Shown: positions 8,583 through 17,141 of the stretch, piece after piece
How the letters are laid out: each line of letters starts with the position of its first letter
Position numbering within the stretch: the first letter of the stretch is position 1
NCBI RefSeq assembly: GCF_011038885.2
Contig: NZ_CP064952.1
Coordinates: 868,001-932,000 of the forward strand
Source of the DNA: Schaalia sp. ZJ405
GTDB lineage: Bacteria > Actinomycetota > Actinomycetes > Actinomycetales > Actinomycetaceae
Reading direction: 5' to 3'
DNA: 64,000 nucleotides
Notes under the pieces: model-generated
The model's input: only the letters and a program-made list of their open reading frames with translations
What the model was told of the DNA's origin: nothing
Databases searched by the model: none
Translations under genes and position numbers: made by a program

Positions 8583-8741
8583 ATGTGTCATCGCGTTACA
8601 TGCAAAAAATGCGGCAAGGCAACCTGGGCCGGCTGCGGCAACCATATTGAGCAGGCTCTCGCAGGCGTTCCCCAGTCGGAGCGCTGCCAGGGCCACACCA
8701 ACGAGGGTTGGGCATCCTTCCTGTCCAAGATTTTCGGCTAA
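8583..8741 (+). CDS. Small Cys-rich protein, 52 residues
   Basis: The frame starts at ATG 8583 behind an AGAAGGA site and ends TAA 8741. The sequence begins MCHRVTCKKCGKATWAGCG and contains C-x2-C, a second C-x2-C-like pair and a later Cys-x-GH, so metal binding (zinc-ribbon-like) is plausible. Small proteins with this 'C-x-KCGK-x-TWAGCG' look occur widely in actinobacteria; the function is not known to me. It lies 21 nt after the CoA-disulfide reductase gene, and a strong terminator follows, so it is very likely the last gene of the persulfide-response operon. A thiol-rich partner or sulfur acceptor role would be speculation. Confidence 0.75.
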   Translation: MCHRVTCKKCGKATWAGCGNHIEQALAGVPQSERCQGHTNEGWASFLSKIFG

Positions 8742-8766
8742 AAAGTAGCTCTCGCAGGAGGCCCTA

Positions 8767-8807
8767 CGCCAAGGTGGCTGGGAGTGAAGATCCCAACCAC
8801 CTTGGCG
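8767..8807 (+). terminator. Terminator of the persulfide-response operon
   Basis: The arms 8767-8783 and 8791-8807 pair over 17 bp with one mismatch, around a 7-nt loop, 25 nt after the stop of the small Cys-rich gene. A second hairpin (8840-8848 with 8854-8862, 9 bp, 5-nt loop) follows. The rest of 8742-8984 shows no gene. Confidence 0.75.
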
Positions 8808-8984
8808 GTATTTCCATTCGGGGGATGTGCCCGCGGGGCCCTAGCTTTTTGTCAAAGCTAGGTGGCTACTTTAGTGGGTTGGGTTTCGTAGAAGGTGCAA
8901 CTAAGCGGGCAACGCACGTGTCCCATTGCACACGTTTGGCAGTAACTGTTATCGTGGAACCGTGGTTTCGACAAGGAGGCTCCA

Positions 8985-9083
8985 ATGAGAAATGTTGTCA
9001 GCCTTCGGCTGCATCTGGACCGCACTGATGCCAATGAGTTCAGTATCAGTTGCAGTGCGCTAGCGAAGGCGAGTCGACTTTGA
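8985..9083 (+). CDS. Short leader or peptide gene, 32 residues, coupled to the next gene
   Basis: ATG 8985 follows a strong AAGGAGG (8973-8979) by 5 nt. The frame encodes 32 residues (MRNVVSLRLHLDRTDANEF...) and its TGA stop overlaps the likely TTG start of the next gene (cTTGA, 9080-9083). The strong ribosome site and stop/start overlap argue that it is translated and feeds ribosomes into the downstream gene. I do not recognise the sequence. It could be a coupling leader, or a small peptide substrate of the ABC cassette that follows; its Ser/Cys C-terminal half leaves the second idea open but does not prove it. Confidence 0.5.
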   Translation: MRNVVSLRLHLDRTDANEFSISCSALAKASRL

Positions 9084-9619
9084 GCGTCAGGAAAGAAAGA
9101 CAAAAGCAGTGGCTTTTCCTAAGCGTATTGGCCATTGCCCTCGCTTTACTAGCATGCGTTGCATGGTTTTTTGCTATCGAAAACATGGCAGACGAATTCC
9201 AAGATCGGAGTTCTAAGAGTGAGTGGGTTTACCAAGATATTAGCACTGGAGATGTCGTTCCAGCCAAATATCTAACCCAAGACACGCTCTATCTTTTCAG
9301 CACTAACGACGCAATTAGGAAGTCTTATAACTTCGAGAAGTGCCAACTTGGCTCAATCATGTTAAACCAGGTGGATACGCGCTTTAATCTTCCCTCAAAA
9401 GATGGTCGGGCTGTGTTCTTGGTTGGGAAATTTGAGGGGCTTTTGAGCGGTGAAAAAAACAAGGAGTTATCTGTAAATTGTGAAGACCTGCCCGACAAAA
9501 GCCAGTTGGCAATTGGATACAAAGAATTCCCCTCACATGGAAGAGCGGATTCGCGCTTAATCCGTTCGTTGCACATGCCTGGGTGGAACTCGAAGGCCAA
9601 CCCGTCGGTGAAAGTATAG
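9080..9619 (+). CDS. Membrane-anchored hypothetical protein at the head of an ABC cassette
   Basis: The likely start is TTG 9080, overlapping the stop of the 32-residue frame; in-frame upstream codons lack ribosome sites. The product is 179 residues. Residues 1-10 are basic, about 11-33 form a single membrane helix (WLFLSVLAIALALLACVAWFF), and the remainder is a polar extracytoplasmic domain with two Cys (in EKCQLG and NCEDLP) that could pair outside the cell. No domain is recognised. It precedes an ABC ATPase and two permeases by 43 nt on the same strand, so it may be an accessory or immunity-like component. The sequence is A+T-rich compared with the window's core genes. Confidence 0.6.
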   Translation: MSVRKERQKQWLFLSVLAIALALLACVAWFFAIENMADEFQDRSSKSEWVYQDISTGDVVPAKYLTQDTLYLFSTNDAIRKSYNFEKCQLGSIMLNQVDTRFNLPSKDGRAVFLVGKFEGLLSGEKNKELSVNCEDLPDKSQLAIGYKEFPSHGRADSRLIRSLHMPGWNSKANPSVKV

Positions 9620-9662
9620 ATCTCGCAAACTTTTTAGTCAGTCTGAGCGTAGGAGAATACTC

Positions 9663-10367
9663 ATGATTTCTTTCGATGCTGTCTCGAAGACTTTCGGATC
9701 TACCGAGGTACTCCATGAGGTGTCCTTTGAAGTGCCTGCAGGATCGATTGTGAGTCTTGTGGGGCCCAATGGGTCGGGCAAGTCGACGTTGCTGCGGATT
9801 CTGCTGGAATTGGAGACGGCCACTTCTGGTCAGGCGCTCTTCGACGGTCAGTCCTATAGCGGTTTCTCAGCGAGTGCTTCCGTTGGTATTGCGTTGGATA
9901 CGATGGTGCCGCACCCCTCGAGACGGGCCGTAGATCAGTTGTGGTGGATCGCTGCGGCCAAGGGACTGCCCAAAGAGGTCTGCTTGGAGAAGCTCTCTGA
10001 AGTTGGGTTGGGCAACGTGTCCAAGAGGAGGATTAAGGGGTTCTCGCTTGGGATGAAACAACGGTTGCGTATTGCGACTGCTCTTCTGACTGACCCGAGC
10101 GTATTGATCCTGGATGAACCGGTCAACGGTCTCGATCCTGAGGGCATTTTGTGGTTGCGAGTCCTCCTCCAAGACTTTGCTGCTTCCGGTGGCACTGTTC
10201 TCATTACGAGCCATCTGATGAATGAGCTTGAGCAGTTGGCCAGTTCCTTTGTCTTCCTGCGAAAGGGAATTGTCGTTGAGCAGTTGGAGCGTCAGGAGCT
10301 ACGTGGTAAATATGCGTCTCTCGAAGAAGCCTATTTTCGGATTAATCCTGCACGGAACGAGAGGTGA
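9663..10367 (+). CDS. ABC transporter ATP-binding protein
   Basis: This is a 234-residue single nucleotide-binding domain. Walker A is GPNGSGKST (about residues 35-43), the signature region reads FSLGMKQRLRIA (a slightly degenerate LSGGQ), Walker B is VLILDEP, and the H-loop is in LITSHLM. This matches the CcmA/drug or bacteriocin-type (BcrA/LanF-like) exporters. The start ATG 9663 follows a GGAG site. The gene ends 4 nt before the first permease, and both permeases and a separate exporter follow. The substrate is unknown; antimicrobial-peptide export or self-protection is a common role for this layout but is inference here. Confidence 0.9.
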   Translation: MISFDAVSKTFGSTEVLHEVSFEVPAGSIVSLVGPNGSGKSTLLRILLELETATSGQALFDGQSYSGFSASASVGIALDTMVPHPSRRAVDQLWWIAAAKGLPKEVCLEKLSEVGLGNVSKRRIKGFSLGMKQRLRIATALLTDPSVLILDEPVNGLDPEGILWLRVLLQDFAASGGTVLITSHLMNELEQLASSFVFLRKGIVVEQLERQELRGKYASLEEAYFRINPARNER

Positions 10368-10371
10368 CGCA

Positions 10372-11151
10372 ATGCGCGATGTTCGATCCGAGTTCATTAG
10401 ATTTTGGTCAATGCGTGAGGTTTGGTGGGCCGCGCTGCCTGTGGTGGTGTTGTGCCTTGTTTTCTCGGTGATTAATGGCGAGATCATGCAGGCGATCAGC
10501 TCAGGTGATTTTGAGGGGCACGGATTAGATCCCTCATTAGCGTCGAAGCCCCTTTCGGAGCTGCTGATGGAGGGCTACCTAGGACCCGTCTATCAGGCCT
10601 CTGTGATCTTCATACCGCTCGCAGTGGCCTACTTGGCTCATATGGAGTATTCCAACGGTGAACATGAGTCTGTGCTACTCAATTCGCAGGTGTTGTTCCG
10701 TCGGCGTATCGGTACCATTCTCGTCGTTGTCTCTTGGTCGGTGATGATCACTGCGATGGCTGCCGTTGTGAACTACGGCGTGTGTTTCATACTTGCGGAT
10801 GAAACTATCCGTGGATTACTGTCAGTATATGCAGCTTCGGCTGTCTGGTCTCGTGTGGTCGTCTTTGCGGTGCTCTTCTCCGTGTTGGCGTTGCTTGTCT
10901 CGGCTCTTTCCCACAGGTTGTTCCTTTCGGTACTGTTTTTCCTCACGCTCCTCCTTTTTTCGTTATCGGGCATACTTCAGGCCGTCCCCGCCCTGCATAA
11001 TCTCTTGCCTTTGATCGGAGGACGGTCCTTTGCCTTCTGGAATAGCGCAGTAGGCTTGATCTCGATTGGTGAATCATTGCTGATCCTTGTTGCTTGGATC
11101 GTCGTTGGTACTGTTGGGTATCTGTTCGTGTCCGTTGGAAAGCGTCGCTAA
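10372..11151 (+). CDS. ABC transporter permease (first of pair)
   Basis: This is a 259-residue membrane protein. ATG 10372 with GAGAGG upstream is chosen over earlier in-frame codons that would overlap the ATPase gene. About six hydrophobic segments are visible: residues 20-37, a pair around 75-90, 120-140, 165-185, 190-210 and 235-255. A long first extracytoplasmic loop lies between segments one and two. This is an ABC-2-type permease of the ATPase encoded just upstream. It has no recognisable substrate motif. Confidence 0.8.
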   Translation: MRDVRSEFIRFWSMREVWWAALPVVVLCLVFSVINGEIMQAISSGDFEGHGLDPSLASKPLSELLMEGYLGPVYQASVIFIPLAVAYLAHMEYSNGEHESVLLNSQVLFRRRIGTILVVVSWSVMITAMAAVVNYGVCFILADETIRGLLSVYAASAVWSRVVVFAVLFSVLALLVSALSHRLFLSVLFFLTLLLFSLSGILQAVPALHNLLPLIGGRSFAFWNSAVGLISIGESLLILVAWIVVGTVGYLFVSVGKRR

Positions 11152-11153
11152 CT

Positions 11154-11855
11154 ATGCATTCGATCAGGAGTTACACGATTGCCGCTATCACTCTTCCAGT
11201 AAATCTGTTGGCGATAATACTGCCATTTCTGGTGGTGCCTCTCCATGTGGCTTTGGCGGCCGTGGGTGCCGAAGTGAATGGAGCACGAGTCACTGCCAAC
11301 GCTGGCTCAACGCTACCTCTCGTGTCATATCTGGTGCTGCTTTCCGCCTCATGGGTTTCGGCTACCAATCGCAACAAATTTGACAAAGAGATCATGATCC
11401 TCTCATATCGAAACAGAACCCATTATGTGCTGCTCTTGCCTTCCCTGTGGGCCTTCTGTTTTGGACTCTTCTGTTGGGGAGTATCTTCCCTGGAGCAGCT
11501 TGCGCTCAGTGGCTCGGGTGTTCCGTGGGGCCTTGAGAGCGACGTGTTGATGGCGCTCGAATGCGCGACTATGGCACTTTTGGGTAGCGCCATTGGAGGA
11601 TTGGCGAATAATGGTGCGGTGGCAGTCGCAACAGTGGTTTTGTATTCGATCCTGGTTGCACCCGTGACTGAGCGGCTAGCGCCGTTTGTCACAGCACGTG
11701 GCATTGTCAATCGGGTTCAGGATGCACTTGGTGGCAGTTTGTCATGGACATCTCAGCTGCTCGATATTGGTTTCTTTTTTGTAGTGTCGTTCCTTGTCTT
11801 CATCCTAGTAACTATCATCGAAAAGAGAAAACTAAAGTATGTCAAATCGCGATGA
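11154..11855 (+). CDS. ABC transporter permease (second of pair)
   Basis: This 233-residue polytopic membrane protein starts at ATG 11154, 2 nt after the previous stop, so the two permeases are translationally linked. Six hydrophobic stretches are visible, the last (FFFVVSFLVFILVTII) close to a basic C-terminus. It is the presumed partner of the preceding permease, making the ATPase/permease/permease set of a LanFEG-like transporter. Its last 17 nt overlap the start of the next gene. Like its neighbours it is A+T-rich. Confidence 0.75.
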   Translation: MHSIRSYTIAAITLPVNLLAIILPFLVVPLHVALAAVGAEVNGARVTANAGSTLPLVSYLVLLSASWVSATNRNKFDKEIMILSYRNRTHYVLLLPSLWAFCFGLFCWGVSSLEQLALSGSGVPWGLESDVLMALECATMALLGSAIGGLANNGAVAVATVVLYSILVAPVTERLAPFVTARGIVNRVQDALGGSLSWTSQLLDIGFFFVVSFLVFILVTIIEKRKLKYVKSR

Positions 11856-13614
11856 ATTTGTATCGTGTAAAAAGGACACAAATACCAGTTCATCGATGTT
11901 TTCTGAACTGAGGCCACACACAGTCGGACTGGTAGTGGCACTTGTGCTTGGGATTGGCGTGTCTGGCCTATCTCTACTACAACCGCAGCTGGTTGGATTC
12001 CTTGTCAATGGGATTTCAGTGGGTCTCGACCTAAAGTTGGTTGCGTTTAGTACTGCCTGTCTCTTCTTGACGGCATTGTTAGGTGCATTTGAGCAGTATC
12101 TGTTAGAGCACGTCAGTGAAAGAATGGTGTTCCGAATTCGCAATGATGTCGCTACCAAAGTAATCGGTGCAAATCTTGAAAGAATTGAATCGGTCCAAAC
12201 TGGAGAGCTGACTTCCGCGCTTGGGGCTGACACTGCACAGTTGTGGGGAATTCTGAGCCAAGGAATTGTCGAAATCATCGTGCAATCCTTAACTCTGCTG
12301 GGCGCTCTCGTCATGATGTTTGTTCTGGACTGGGTACTCGCTGTCGTTGTCATCTTGGCGGTCTAGCTCTTGATTGCTTTGGGTGTTCTACTCGGATCCC
12401 GTACCCGTCCCGCCGCCGAAGCAGTACAAGATGCGGTGGGAGAAATGTCAGCAAATTTTGGACGCGTATTGGGTGGTATTCGCACGGTCAGGGCGTTCGC
12501 CGGTGAACAATTCTTCCTCAGTTCCGTTCAGGTTGCGGCAGATTCAGCGCGCCGCAGTGGCTTGCGAGTAGCGAAATTGAAGGCAGTAGTCTCAGGCTTC
12601 ACACAGTCAGCCATCCAAATTCTTCTCTTTGCGGTCATCGGTCTCGGCGCACTGAGAGTAGCTTCAGGATCACTCACCATAGGAGAGCTCGCATCCTTTG
12701 TCATGTACGTTATGCTCGTCTTTGCGCCCGCGGCAATGCTCGGTGGAGTTGTCGCCTCAATCTCTGAAGCTGTTGGTGCATATGCGAGAATCGCACGAAT
12801 TAGAACATGGTCACAGGAACTATCGGCCAACTCACCATCCCGGGGGCTCCCGACTTCGGGGCAAGCGCTTGATGTTTCACTCAGCCACGTCGATCTCACG
12901 TACCCGTCAAGTTATGAAGATCGAGCTAGCCAACAGAAGCGTGTCTTAACTGATGTGTCTATCTCCGTGTCTGCGGGATCTTTTGTTGCCCTTGTGGGGC
13001 GTTCGGGCGCCGGAAAGTCAAGCATATTTAATGTACTCGAGGGATTCTACATTCCTGACGCTGGCGATGTTTTCATTGGTGATATTTCACTTCGAAAGGC
13101 TCCGGTCACTGAATGGAGGAAACACTTTGCTCTGGTCGATCAAGACGCACCAGTCTTCGCAGGTTCAGTCAGAGAGAACCTCTTGTTCGTTAACCAAGAT
13201 GCTTCTGATGATGAGTTGTACGCCGCCCTCCGTCATGCACGAGTGTATGTAGGTGGTGAGGTAGCTGGGTTAGATATGATGCTGGGTGAGGGAGGTACAG
13301 GAATAAGCGGTGGCGAGAGGCAGAGGCTTGCCCTCGCCCGAGCCTTTTTGTCAGAAGCACCCGTGATTCTTCTTGATGAGGCCACTTCCAACCTCGATTC
13401 GATTACTGAACAAGAGGTACAAGATGCGCTGTTCGCGCTTAGGCGGAACCGGACGGTAATTGCAATTGCACATCGTCTGTCGACAATTTCTGCAGCAGAT
13501 AAAATCTTCGTTATCGACGAAGGGCGAGTGCTTGCCGAAGGAAGGCATCTAGAACTCATGAATAGCTGTGACCTCTACCGAGAACTCGTCGAGAGTCAGG
13601 CAATCGCAGAATGA
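11839..13614 (+). pseudogene. ABC exporter (TMD-NBD half transporter) interrupted by in-frame TAG
   Basis: Conceptually this is a 591-codon exporter: six membrane segments, then an NBD with Walker A GRSGAGKSS, signature ISGGERQRLALARAF, Walker B VILLDEA and the H-loop AHRLS. The frame is continuous except for TAG at 12364-12366, inside the transmembrane domain after VVVILAV; the same frame resumes at once with LLIALGVLLGS. Codons on both sides read as one protein, so a single nonsense change (or a sequencing error) is the simplest reading. A TTG two codons after the stop could restart translation but would lack half the membrane domain. The gene overlaps the upstream permease by 17 nt. Family similarity is to multidrug/peptide exporters (MsbA-like). 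Confidence 0.85.
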
Positions 13615-14252
13615 CTGCGGTGTGGTAGAGGAGCTTTTTTGATGCAGACTTGACGAGCGCGGTCCCTAGTCCAGCACGCACCCTTTTGTGAGGTTTCAGC
13701 ATCTCGACCAGCATCTCCACCAGGGTTTGCACCACGCTGCGCGCCCAGGGCCTGAGCGGCCGTGATGTCGCCGCACAGTTGAAGTGCCCTATCTCTATCT
13801 CAGGGGGAACAGGATCGCGGTGCCGTCTCTGAAAGAGCATGCGACGGCCATGACCACTGATTCCGTTTTCCCGCTTGGTAGCCATGCCCGCCACTGAGAC
13901 AAGTTAAGGCGAGGGACCCGAGGCCTGCCCCAGGATTTCTCCCTTGATGGTGGGCTGGCTGGCTTCCCTCGCCTAACGTTGAGTCTACCTGGTAAGTGGC
14001 TTCTTCTCAATGGTCGCTGTCGTCGTGCTGAGATTCAATGGCTTGGCTGTCATTACGGGGATATGAGCTGCTACACCTCACAGTTGCGAGGGAGCCCCGA
14101 GCAAGGCTTGAAATAACAGCCCGCAAGTCTTAATTAACTAGCCTGACTCCCCGGAATCGAGGCCTCGCACTTTTAATGTCGAACCATTGAGCAATCCTGA
14201 TCTTTAGACACCCCTCTTTAGACACCCCCCATGATCATTACCCCATCTATCA
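13615..14252. other. 638-bp stretch without a clear gene; possible IS debris
   Basis: No frame here looks coding. It contains an imperfect inverted repeat (13903-13916 with 13965-13977, GTTA-GGCGAGGGA arms) enclosing a GC-rich segment with further pairing, and a tandem direct repeat CTTTAGACACCCC at about 14201-14227. Both could be remains of a mobile element or a convergent terminator zone between the exporter and the minus-strand ABC operon. Nothing is identifiable by eye. Confidence 0.4.
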
Positions 14253-15740
14253 CTACGCAACGACTTCACCGTGTTCGAGGTGGATGAGTCGGTCGCATTG
14301 GCGGGCTTCGTCTTGGTAGTGAGTGGTGATGAGGATACCGATTCCAGCCTGGGCTGCTCGGCGGAGTGTTTTCCACAGTCGCGCTCTCGAGAGTGCGTCC
14401 ATGCCGCTGGTGGGTTCGTCCAAGATGAGCAGTTGAGGCTGGTGTGCGAGTGCGCAGGTGACAGCCAGATTACGCTGCGCTCCCAGTGGGAGGGTGCCCG
14501 TTGCTCGATGTTCTTCTAGTTGAAGATCGGGGGCATCAGCACCGTAAATGCTCGTGGTGAACTGGTAGTTGGCTTGTGGGCTGAGGATGGGATAGAGACC
14601 GAGGGATTGTGGGACGTAGCCAAGTTTGGCTCGGGTCCTGCGGTTGGGGGTCTGCCCAAACACGGAGATGTTTCCGTTGCCCGGTTGATCTAGCCCGAGG
14701 ATCAGTCGGATGAGGGTGGATTTACCGGCCCCGTTTCCTCCAATGAGCCCAAGGATTTCTCCGCTTTTTACTTCTAGATCAACATGGTTGAGGGCGGTGA
14801 ATTGTCCAAAGGCTTTACTCACGCCCTGAACGTGAATGAGATTGTGTCCTCTTGGGTAGGTAACGGAAATGCGCGGCAGAACGGTTGGTGCCGTTCGTCC
14901 CTGCTCCAAAAGCAGTGCGATGGTTGAGAGCTCAAGATCTAGTTGGTCTGCTGTCAGAGAATCTTCTGGGGTCTTCGCAATGTCGGCTTGCCAGGTGTAG
15001 CTGGTATTTCCTCGCTGCCACACACGATCGTCATCTTCTTCCGTGTTGACGAGATGATTGTTTGCATCTGTGGCGGTAATGATTCCGGGTGTTCGGGCGA
15101 TGACCTCGTGTGGGCTACCTTGAGCGAGGATTTCACCGTGGGAGAGGACGAAAACCTGATCGGCTTTAGCTGCCTCGTCAAGATAGGTCGTTGACACAAC
15201 TACTATGGCTCCGTCATCGGCTGCTGCGCGAATCAGATTCCACAAGGTTGCGCGAGATTCCGGGTCTACTCCGGTTGTTGGTTCGTCGAGCAGAAGCAGT
15301 CGTGGAGCAGGCAAGATCGCCATAATCGCGCCGAGTTTTTGCCTCATCCCACCCGAAAGACGCGCACCGATTCGATGTCGTGCCTCGGTGAGGTCAGCTT
15401 GCGTGAGTAAGGATTCAATCCGCTCCCGTGTGTGATCGCGGTTCAGGCGATAGGAGCGGGCAATGAACTCAAGATTTTCCATCACGGACATCCCCAGCCA
15501 TACCCCACTGTGGGCACTTTGGTAGGTCACCTGGTGATTAGCCAGATTGGTGATGCCGATCTGGTGGCGGCTAGCAGGGTTCGCCAACGCGGCAAGCAGA
15601 CTGGTTTTTCCAGCTCCGTCTCCACCGACAAGAGCGGTGATTGTGCCAGGAGCGAAGGTTGCGTCTATGTGATCGAGTGAGCTGTGTCCGTCGTGATAGA
15701 TGGTGGCCTCACGCAACACGATGGGATCATGATGTGTCAT
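14253..15740 (-). CDS. ABC transporter with two fused ATP-binding domains (YbhF-like)
   Basis: The product is 495 residues. ATG 15740 is chosen because it overlaps the stop of the upstream permease (ATGA); the longer open frame to 16136 is antisense to that permease. The first NBD (about 1-215) has Walker A GGDGAGKTS, signature LSGGMRQKLG and Walker B LLLLDEP. After a linker, the second NBD (about 285-495) has Walker A GGNGAGKST and Walker B LLILDEP, but its signature is degenerate (LPLGAQRN). Tandem-NBD proteins of this kind (E. coli YbhF) work with ABC-2 permeases in drug or cation efflux. Here a single permease gene precedes it, and a divergent TetR gene likely controls both. Confidence 0.88.
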   Translation of the reverse strand: MTHHDPIVLREATIYHDGHSSLDHIDATFAPGTITALVGGDGAGKTSLLAALANPASRHQIGITNLANHQVTYQSAHSGVWLGMSVMENLEFIARSYRLNRDHTRERIESLLTQADLTEARHRIGARLSGGMRQKLGAIMAILPAPRLLLLDEPTTGVDPESRATLWNLIRAAADDGAIVVVSTTYLDEAAKADQVFVLSHGEILAQGSPHEVIARTPGIITATDANNHLVNTEEDDDRVWQRGNTSYTWQADIAKTPEDSLTADQLDLELSTIALLLEQGRTAPTVLPRISVTYPRGHNLIHVQGVSKAFGQFTALNHVDLEVKSGEILGLIGGNGAGKSTLIRLILGLDQPGNGNISVFGQTPNRRTRAKLGYVPQSLGLYPILSPQANYQFTTSIYGADAPDLQLEEHRATGTLPLGAQRNLAVTCALAHQPQLLILDEPTSGMDALSRARLWKTLRRAAQAGIGILITTHYQDEARQCDRLIHLEHGEVVA

Positions 15741-17047
15741 TTGGTGGCGCCTCCGTGACGCAGCAGTCGCCCCATTCGCACGCTCGCGAGCGTGAAGATG
15801 AGGACCGCCTGTAAGACCAGGATTCCCACAGGCAGAGAAAGCTCGCTCAAGGTGGCTGCTTTGAGCATGATTCCATTTGCTGCTTGGTTGAACCATGTCA
15901 ACGGCAGCAGGTAGCCGATCCAGCGGACTCCGGCAGACATGGACTCCAGTGGGAAGACCAATCCAGAAAGTAACACTTGGGGCATGACCATCATGATTGC
16001 CATCTGGACGGCTTGCCCCGTGTTCTGACTCACCACACTGATAAGCACCCCCATCCCCAGTACGACAAAGACGAATACTAATGCCAGGAAGGAAAAGCGC
16101 CAGATAGCCCCGGTGAAGGGGACATCGAAAAGCCATACCGCTGCTGTGGTGATGATGCCTGCATCGATGAGGGAGAGCAGGAAATAGGGTGCGATCTTGC
16201 CTGCAATGATTGCCGAGGGGCGAAGCGGCATTACAGCCAACTGTTCCAAAGTTCCAGTTTCTCGTTCACGAACGAGGCCGATGCTGGTCACCACAGTGCC
16301 GACAAATGTCAGGATGAGTCCGATGAGGCCTGGCACCATCACCCACGATGTTTTCAGATCCGGGTTGAATACCACCGTGACGACCTGATCTTGGTTGAGA
16401 GCGTCGAGATCTAGGCCAGAAGTATCTGGTAGTTCAGGAATAGAGGGGACGTCGGGTAGGGCATCAAGGTCGGGCAGCTCAACACGAGCGCTCGGATTGG
16501 TGCGCAACTGTGTCAACGCCTGGCGTAAGTCGGTGACTTTCGTGCGAATATCGTCGATGTTCTCTCGCGCCTGGGTCGCATCAGCCCGAGCCGCATCCAT
16601 ATCCTGGCGGATCTGGGAAACATGAGAGCGCACATCGCTCGCGAGAACTTTCATCCACTGTCCTTGGGCAGACTGAGCGGCAAATAAACGCGAGCCATCA
16701 ACCCATAAATGTGTATCAGAGGCCAGCACTGCATCGTCTGTGGAGTGGGAGGTTGTGATGACTGCGTCGGCTTCCCCGCGGCGCAATACCTCTTCTACCT
16801 GCGCGGAGGTGAGTTTTGGATCGGTGCGCACAATCTCGAGGTGTTCGCGAGCTTCCTCGTTGTTGGCTAATGTCTGCTCCACTCTGGCCGCATCCTCACC
16901 GGCGATAATCACACGGGTTTGATCTACCGCGAAGTTGGCTGCGTAGCCAAACACAACCAGTAGCAGCAGCGGAATCACCAGGAGTAAAGCAACTGTACGT
17001 CGATCGCGCACCAGTTCACGGAACTCTTTGACCACCATAGCTTTCAT
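15737..17047 (-). CDS. ABC-2 type permease (YbhR/YhgE-like)
   Basis: This 436-residue permease starts with MKAMVVKEFRELVRDRRT, the usual ABC-2 amphipathic entry, then a membrane helix (about 20-40). A large extracytoplasmic domain follows (about 41-235), containing a coiled-coil-like Asp/Ala/Arg stretch and a Pro-rich segment. Five C-terminal helices come next (about 240-430), with the conserved RERETGTLEQL motif. The start ATG 17047 has a GGGG site. The downstream ATPase overlaps by 4 nt, so the two proteins form one operon. An inverted repeat just upstream (17060-17083) is the likely repressor site. Confidence 0.88.
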   Translation of the reverse strand: MKAMVVKEFRELVRDRRTVALLLVIPLLLLVVFGYAANFAVDQTRVIIAGEDAARVEQTLANNEEAREHLEIVRTDPKLTSAQVEEVLRRGEADAVITTSHSTDDAVLASDTHLWVDGSRLFAAQSAQGQWMKVLASDVRSHVSQIRQDMDAARADATQARENIDDIRTKVTDLRQALTQLRTNPSARVELPDLDALPDVPSIPELPDTSGLDLDALNQDQVVTVVFNPDLKTSWVMVPGLIGLILTFVGTVVTSIGLVRERETGTLEQLAVMPLRPSAIIAGKIAPYFLLSLIDAGIITTAAVWLFDVPFTGAIWRFSFLALVFVFVVLGMGVLISVVSQNTGQAVQMAIMMVMPQVLLSGLVFPLESMSAGVRWIGYLLPLTWFNQAANGIMLKAATLSELSLPVGILVLQAVLIFTLASVRMGRLLRHGGATK

Positions 17048-17059
17048 GACGAACCCCTA

Positions 17060-17083
17060 TAGTTTCACGATGTGGTGAAACTA
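17060..17083. promoter_or_regulatory. Operator between divergent ABC operon and TetR gene
   Basis: TAGTTTCAC (17060-17068) and GTGAAACTA (17075-17083) form a perfect 9-bp inverted repeat with a 6-bp spacer. It lies 13 nt from the permease start on one side and 59 nt from the TetR start on the other, the usual place and size for a TetR-family operator. Confidence 0.75.
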
Positions 17084-17141
17084 GAGTAGCAAGAAATTCC
17101 CGAACTGATGAAATAGTGGTTAGTGGTTTACAGTAGACAGG

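Noticed and set aside
13556-14010. Minus-strand frames after the broken ABC exporter
   Set aside because: Basic, low-complexity translations with no recognisable transposase or other domain and no ribosome site; kept only as possible IS debris.
15741-16136. Upstream extension of the tandem-NBD ATPase frame
   Set aside because: It is antisense to the permease gene; the ATGA overlap gives a far better start at 15740.
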